A stretch of 10,144 nucleotides of DNA, taken from NCBI GenBank assembly GCA_964617995.1, contig CAZTXD010000133.1, positions 1 to 10,144 of the forward strand. The letters run 5' to 3'. Shown piece by piece: positions 7,218-10,144 of this stretch (within the stretch, counting starts at the first letter, position 1; every line of letters starts with the position of its first letter). The translations under genes were made by a program, and so were the position numbers. The notes beneath the pieces are model-generated. The model had not been told where the DNA came from, ran no database searches, and was given only the letters and a program-made list of their open reading frames with translations. Source of the stretch: CAZTXD01 sp964617995 (GTDB lineage Bacteria; Actinomycetota; Acidimicrobiia; Spongiisociales; ZC4RG35).

Positions 7218-7246
7218 ATTCTAGGGCGCGGCGATCGTAGTGCTAA
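7218..7246 (-). promoter_or_regulatory. Probable promoter for the VanW gene: TTAGCA-17-TAGAAT
   Basis: On the minus strand, TAGAAT (7223 to 7218) is a good -10 box and TTAGCA (7246 to 7241), overlapping the stop codon of the XRE-cupin gene, is a plausible -35 at exactly 17 bases. This predicts a start near 7211 and a leader of about 93 bases, so unlike the other promoters here it is not leaderless. The -10 again begins with CTAG. Confidence 0.5.
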
Positions 7247-7854
7247 TCATCGTCCGGGCCGCCGGCGCTGCGTCCGACGACGAACCAGACGGCGTGGACA
7301 GGTTCGTCGCCCCGATTGAAGAGGCGGTGGGGCTCGGTCGAGTCGAAGGAGATGGAGTCGCCCGGGTCGAGATGGTATTCGTCGAAGCCGATCTGGACTC
7401 CCAGCGCGCCCGAGATCACATAACCGTACTCGCGCCCGTTGTGCCGCATGAGGGACTCATCGGGCGTCGATGCCCCCCCGACCGCGTAGATCGCATGGAG
7501 GAAGTCGACGCCGTCTTCGCGTTCGCTCGTGAGTTGCTCCCAGCGGACGCCGGAGTCGAGCTCGATGGCTTCTCTCTCGTGGGGATGAACGAGCGGTCCC
7601 GCTGATTGGTGCCCCTCCCGGTCGGGCTCTCTGCGCTCGTAGAGGTCGCCTCGTATCAGCCGATCGAGCGACAGATCGAGCTCGGTGACGATGGCGTACA
7701 GAGTACCGACCGACGGCTTGGAGGATCCCGCCTCCAGCTGTGATATGAGGCTGGCGGACACTCCGAGCCGGCGAGCCAGCTCGCGTTGGCTCAGTCCCGC
7801 CTTGACGCGTTCCTCACGAAGCCGACTGCCGAACCCATCGAGCACCTCGCTCAT
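7243..7854 (-). CDS. XRE-family transcriptional regulator with C-terminal cupin domain
   Basis: A 203-residue two-domain regulator. Residues about 10-66 are a Cro/C1-type helix-turn-helix, with LSQRELARRLGVSASLISQLE (21-41) as the DNA-binding core and SKPSVGTLYAIVTEL completing the five-helix fold. Residues about 120-195 are a small cupin barrel with the usual motif spacing (SLMRHNGREYGYVISGAL at 134-151, then LDPGDSISFDSTEPHRLFN at 162-180); His138, Glu142 and His176 are candidate metal or ligand residues. Such proteins usually repress or activate a neighbouring catabolic gene in response to a small molecule bound by the cupin. The gene directly upstream on the same strand is an FAH-family hydrolase, 67 bases away, so it is the likely target along with the regulator itself. 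GGGAGA five bases before the ATG is a good Shine-Dalgarno, and a 14-bp palindrome lies at the promoter. Confidence 0.93.
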   Translation of the reverse strand: MSEVLDGFGSRLREERVKAGLSQRELARRLGVSASLISQLEAGSSKPSVGTLYAIVTELDLSLDRLIRGDLYERREPDREGHQSAGPLVHPHEREAIELDSGVRWEQLTSEREDGVDFLHAIYAVGGASTPDESLMRHNGREYGYVISGALGVQIGFDEYHLDPGDSISFDSTEPHRLFNRGDEPVHAVWFVVGRSAGGPDDD

Positions 7855-7859
7855 AGCCG

Positions 7860-7865
7860 TCTCCC
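7860..7865 (-). promoter_or_regulatory. Shine-Dalgarno GGGAGA for the XRE-cupin gene
   Basis: On the minus strand GGGAGA ends five bases before the ATG at 7854. It is one of the few clear ribosome binding sites in the window and fixes the start. Confidence 0.6.
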
Positions 7866-7877
7866 TGCCATCGGATC

Positions 7878-7883
7878 AGGATA
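7878..7883 (-). promoter_or_regulatory. Possible -10 box TATCCT for the XRE-cupin gene
   Basis: TATCCT fits TANNNT and would give a start near 7871 and a leader of about 17 bases carrying the Shine-Dalgarno. The -35 position (about 7901-7906) falls inside the palindrome GTGGATCGATCCAC and does not resemble TTGACA, as expected for a regulated or activator-dependent promoter. Confidence 0.4.
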
Positions 7884-7895
7884 GGCCCCGGCTCA

Positions 7896-7909
7896 GTGGA
7901 TCGATCCAC
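7896..7909. promoter_or_regulatory. Perfect 14-bp palindrome GTGGATCGATCCAC, candidate operator
   Basis: The two seven-base halves GTGGATC and GATCCAC are exact reverse complements with no spacer. The site lies between the FAH-family gene and the XRE-cupin gene, over the expected -35 position of the latter. XRE-family dimers bind palindromes of about this size, so autoregulation is the simplest reading. No T-run follows on either strand, which argues against a terminator. Confidence 0.5.
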
Positions 7910-7921
7910 CTGCTGGAGACG

Positions 7922-8800
7922 TCAGTCGAGTGAGGATGGATGACGCTCGGATCCCGCTCCCCGCGGTGGACGAACTCCGCGCAGCTCCCAGTCGCCACCC
8001 ATGGCCGTAGACACCACCTCCTCCGACTCGGTGGGCTGGGCCCCGATGTCGGATCGCACTCCGGCCGGCCCTTCCACCACCCGATTGACGAGGGAGCCGA
8101 GGCCGTCCACCTCCACCGTCACCACGTCACCCGGCTCCACGGGACGGGAACCTGCCGGCGTCCCCGAGAGGACGAGGTCACCGGGAAGGAGGGTGATCGT
8201 TCTCGCCAGGTCGGCGACCAGATAGGCCATGTCCCAGGCCATGTTGGTCGTGGTGTCCTCCTGGCGCACCACACCGTTGACCAGGGTGCGTATCGATCGA
8301 TCCGTGAAGTCCCAGCCGGAGACAACGCCCGGCCCCACCGGGCACAGCGTGTCAGAGCCCTTGACCCGCAGCATCGAACCGGCATCGGTGTCGCGGAAGT
8401 CGTGGAGGCCGAAGTCGTTTGCGATCGTGAAGCCCGCGACATGGGCGATGGCCTCTTCGGGAGAGACACCTCTCGTCTCACGCCCGATGACGATGGCGAT
8501 CTCCCCTTCGTAGTTGAGGAACTTGCAGCCCCGGGGTCGCACCACCTCTCCGCCGTGGGAGTTGAGGGATGTCGTGGGCTTGTGAAAATAGGTGGGAGCC
8601 GGCGGCAACCGGGTCATGAACTCCTCGACTCGACTGAGGTAGGTGAGGTGTGTCGCGATGATCTTGGTGGGCTGGACGGGAGGTAGGTGAACGGCCGCCT
8701 CCAGAGCGACCCGCCGGCCGTCGGCGGCCACCAATTCGTCACCGTCCCGGACCACGCTCGTAGGGGTCCCCCCGAGCAGAATCCGTCGATACTCGACCAC
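7922..8800 (-). CDS. Fumarylacetoacetate hydrolase (FAH) family enzyme
   Basis: A 292-residue cytoplasmic metal-dependent enzyme that probably cleaves a C-C bond in, decarboxylates or hydrolyses a 2-oxo or diketo acid from aromatic or sugar-acid breakdown; the exact substrate cannot be told. The N-terminal region (VQPTKIIATHLTYLSRVEEF) and YFHKPTTSLN (71-80) are typical of the HpcE/HpaG-like branch. Metal ligands are visible: Glu98 and Glu100 in FLNYEGEIAIVIGRE, and Asp129 in FTIANDFGLHD. Lys148 in KGSDTLCPVGP and LLPGDLVLSGTPAG (204-217) complete the active-site region. After the core ends near 246 there is a roughly 45-residue polar tail not typical of the family. The start is GTG at 8800, chosen because a TACACT box ends six bases before it, predicting transcription from the start codon itself. 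The XRE-cupin gene follows on the same strand and is its likely regulator. Confidence 0.92.
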   Translation of the reverse strand: MVEYRRILLGGTPTSVVRDGDELVAADGRRVALEAAVHLPPVQPTKIIATHLTYLSRVEEFMTRLPPAPTYFHKPTTSLNSHGGEVVRPRGCKFLNYEGEIAIVIGRETRGVSPEEAIAHVAGFTIANDFGLHDFRDTDAGSMLRVKGSDTLCPVGPGVVSGWDFTDRSIRTLVNGVVRQEDTTTNMAWDMAYLVADLARTITLLPGDLVLSGTPAGSRPVEPGDVVTVEVDGLGSLVNRVVEGPAGVRSDIGAQPTESEEVVSTAMGGDWELRGVRPPRGAGSERHPSSLD

Positions 8801-8850
8801 ACCGGCAGTGTAAGACGGAGCTACGTCGTCGTCGGCGACCAGAATCCGTC
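8777..8850 (+). repeat. Direct repeat CAGAATCCGTC, two copies around the FAH-gene promoter
   Basis: CAGAATCCGTC occurs at 8777-8787 (first codons of the FAH-family gene) and again at 8840-8850 (intergenic), each preceded by GA plus one base. The copies are 63 bases apart, close to six helical turns, and bracket the FAH start and its -10 box. They may be regulator sites or a chance duplication. Confidence 0.35.
8807..8812 (-). promoter_or_regulatory. Probable -10 box TACACT of a leaderless promoter for the FAH-family gene
   Basis: On the minus strand TACACT (TANNNT) ends six bases before the GTG start at 8800, which would place the first transcribed base at the G of the start codon. There is no Shine-Dalgarno and no recognisable -35. 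Confidence 0.5.
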
Positions 8851-8864
8851 AGCATCGCGACCCT

Positions 8865-8870
8865 GGGAGG
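8865..8870 (+). promoter_or_regulatory. Shine-Dalgarno GGGAGG for the DUF72 gene
   Basis: GGGAGG ends ten bases before the ATG at 8881, with a second purine run GAGGAAG directly before the ATG. Either supports the chosen start. No clear -10 box was found for this gene in the 80-base divergent spacer. Confidence 0.5.
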
Positions 8871-8880
8871 ATCGAGGAAG

Positions 8881-9783
8881 ATGAACGAGAAAGTGAGGAT
8901 CGGCACCTGCTCGTGGACGGACCCCACCCTCACCGGTACCGACGACTTCTACCCGCGCCGGGACATGACCGCCGAGGAGCGACTGGGGTTCTACGCCGAG
9001 AACTTTCCGATCGTCGAGGTGGATTCCACCTACTATGCGCCACCTTCCGAGAAGGTGGCGGGTCTGTGGGTCGAGCGGACCCCTCCGGGCTTCACGTTCG
9101 ACGTAAAGGCATTCAGGCTCCTCACGCAGCATCCCACCCCGCCCTCCTCCCTGTGGAAGGGGATCCGGGAGAAGGTACCGACCGAGCTGGCCGGCAAGCG
9201 CAACGTCTACATGCGCGACCTTCCCCGTGATCTGCAGGCTGAGGCTGTGGAGGCATTCCGGTCGGCACTCATGCCGCTGCACTCCGCCGGGAAGCTCGGT
9301 GTGGTCCTTCTCCAGCTCCCGCCATTCGTCTATCCCACCCGGGGCAGCTTCGGCTACCTGAAATGGGTGGCTCTCCACCTGGAGGACTTTCAGCTTGCCG
9401 TCGAGTTCCGCAACGGCCGCTGGCTCGACGAAGAGCACATGACCGAAACACTCGACTTCCTGGAACGCCACGGCCTCGCTTACGTGTGCGTCGACGAGCC
9501 ACAAGGCTTCAAGAGTTCGGTGCCGCCGGTTGTGGCGGTCACGGCACCGGTGGCCGAGGTGAGGTTTCACGGCCGCAACAGCGACAACTGGGAGAAGAAG
9601 GGGATCAGCGCCGCCGAGCGATTTCGCTACGACTACTCGCAACAGGAGTTGGAGGAATGGGTGCCCAGGGTGGAGAGCCTCGCCGAAGCAGCCGACTCGG
9701 TCCATGCACTGATGAACAACTGCTACGCCGACTATGGCATTCGCTCTGCGCGACTCCTATCGGACCTCTTGGCGGGATCGTGA
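8881..9783 (+). CDS. DUF72 family (YecE-like) protein
   Basis: A 300-residue member of the widespread DUF72 family, a predicted TIM-barrel-like protein without an established biochemical function. Recognised from the N-terminal strand RIGTCSWTDP (6-15), FYPRRDMTAEERLGFYAENF (23-42), the segment VEVDSTYYAPPS (46-57), TFDVKAFRLLTQHP (72-85), LLQLPPF (143-149), LAVEFRNGRWL (172-182) and the C-terminal HALMNNCYADYGIRSARLL (275-293). The length is normal, with no signal peptide or membrane segment, so it is probably cytoplasmic. It is divergent from the FAH-family gene with 80 bases between starts, and has a good Shine-Dalgarno before the ATG. The neighbourhood gives no hint of function. Family assignment is firm; any activity would be a guess. 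Confidence 0.93.
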   Translation: MNEKVRIGTCSWTDPTLTGTDDFYPRRDMTAEERLGFYAENFPIVEVDSTYYAPPSEKVAGLWVERTPPGFTFDVKAFRLLTQHPTPPSSLWKGIREKVPTELAGKRNVYMRDLPRDLQAEAVEAFRSALMPLHSAGKLGVVLLQLPPFVYPTRGSFGYLKWVALHLEDFQLAVEFRNGRWLDEEHMTETLDFLERHGLAYVCVDEPQGFKSSVPPVVAVTAPVAEVRFHGRNSDNWEKKGISAAERFRYDYSQQELEEWVPRVESLAEAADSVHALMNNCYADYGIRSARLLSDLLAGS

Positions 9784-9820
9784 CCACCACGGCCCCCGCC
9801 GCAACCACAGCGTGGGCTCT

Positions 9821-9834
9821 GGTGCGCGCGCACC
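9821..9834. terminator. GC-rich palindrome GGTGCGCGCGCACC between convergent genes
   Basis: A perfect 14-bp palindrome in the 64-base spacer between the DUF72 gene and the converging regulator gene. Outer bases (AACCACAGCG before, CGCTGGTT after) could extend the pairing with a gap. There is no T-run on either side. A bidirectional terminator or transcription block is possible from position alone. Confidence 0.3.
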
Positions 9835-9847
9835 CGCTGGTTGGATA

Positions 9848-10144
9848 TCACGCCTCGGGGTTCGGTTCCTGTGTGATCGGCAATTCCCACGATGGGTCTC
9901 CTCGTAGATAGGTGAGAACCGCCAGAACCCGGCGATGGTCGTCGGCGGCGGGGACGAGTCCCAGCTTGGTCATGATGGCGGCGACATGGGACTCCACCGT
10001 CTTCAGGCTGATGAAGAGCTCGTCGCTGATCGCCTGGTTGGAGCGCCCTTCCGCCATGAGGGCCAGGAGCCGCGTTGAAGCGGCGACTCGGATCAGCGAT
10101 CGAGAGGACGGTCTGAGGCTTCTTTGGACGGTGGCGAACGGTAT
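9848..10144 (-). CDS. LuxR-type helix-turn-helix regulator, C-terminal part only
   Basis: The frame is open to the window edge, so this is the last 98 residues of a longer protein; the ATG at 10057 is internal. MAEGRSNQAISDELFISLKT followed by VESHVAAIMTKLGL is the GerE/LuxR DNA-binding helix-turn-helix, and DDHRRVLAVLTYLR is a tail seen in actinobacterial regulators of this group. The family includes NarL/FixJ response regulators and large ATP-binding regulators; the N-terminal sensor domain that would tell them apart is outside the window. Oddly, the residues before the domain (RVAASTRLLALM) do not show the usual L-T-x-R-E start of the first helix, and no other frame supplies it. It may be divergent, or the gene may be disrupted near 10060. 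It converges on the DUF72 gene. Confidence 0.8.
   Translation of the reverse strand: MPFATVQRSLRPSSRSLIRVAASTRLLALMAEGRSNQAISDELFISLKTVESHVAAIMTKLGLVPAADDHRRVLAVLTYLRGDPSWELPITQEPNPEA

Noticed and set aside
10055..10057. ATG at 10057 as the start of a 69-residue regulator
   Set aside because: It falls inside the LuxR helix-turn-helix domain, no Shine-Dalgarno precedes it, and the frame is open to the window edge.
1..10144. Mobile element, prophage, toxin-antitoxin, defence system, tRNA/rRNA or riboswitch
   Set aside because: No transposase, integrase, terminal repeats, RNA-gene consensus or defence-type proteins are seen. All genes are ordinary chromosomal families with similar composition.

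Overview
The window is a GC-rich, densely coding chromosomal segment, about 95% protein-coding by the intervals listed here, with no gene-free stretch above roughly 125 bases. The gene content is mostly housekeeping. Several traits point to a high-GC actinobacterium, possibly a deep-branching one of the Acidimicrobiia type: GTG starts, TANNNT -10 boxes placed so close to start codons that leaderless transcripts are expected, a VanW-family protein of actinobacterial style, and a LuxR-type regulator tail of a kind I associate with actinobacteria. The lineage is an inference from style and was not tested by any search.

Left part, plus strand (1-4741): the 3' three quarters of gatA, then gatB and a HAD-family phosphatase, joined by 4-base ATGA and GTGA overlaps, so the three are almost certainly one translationally coupled operon. 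GatA and GatB, with a GatC not in the window, form the amidotransferase that corrects misacylated Glu-tRNA(Gln) and Asp-tRNA(Asn). Pyruvate kinase follows after 60 bases with its own likely leaderless promoter, which lies inside a perfect inverted repeat. Its residues match the potassium-independent class.

Middle (4742-5183): a 98-residue protein resembling the N-terminal domain of Nfu/NifU scaffold proteins, without the iron-sulfur-binding C-terminal domain, also with a leaderless-type promoter. It converges on the minus-strand block.

Minus-strand block (5184-8800), in transcription order: a fumarylacetoacetate-hydrolase-family enzyme (leaderless GTG start), an XRE-cupin regulator, and a membrane-anchored VanW-family envelope protein with a Thr-rich C-terminal tail. 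A perfect 14-bp palindrome sits at the promoter of the regulator and is a candidate operator. The VanW gene appears to have its own promoter.

Right part: divergent from the hydrolase is a DUF72 (YecE-like) protein on the plus strand. Beyond it, converging, is the 3' end of a LuxR-type helix-turn-helix regulator that runs off the window edge.

I saw no tRNA, rRNA, insertion sequence, CRISPR array, prophage gene or obvious novel multi-gene system. The most unusual sequence-level signal is the distribution of the tetranucleotide CTAG. It occurs only four times in the window, always between genes and always in or directly beside a predicted -10 promoter element.
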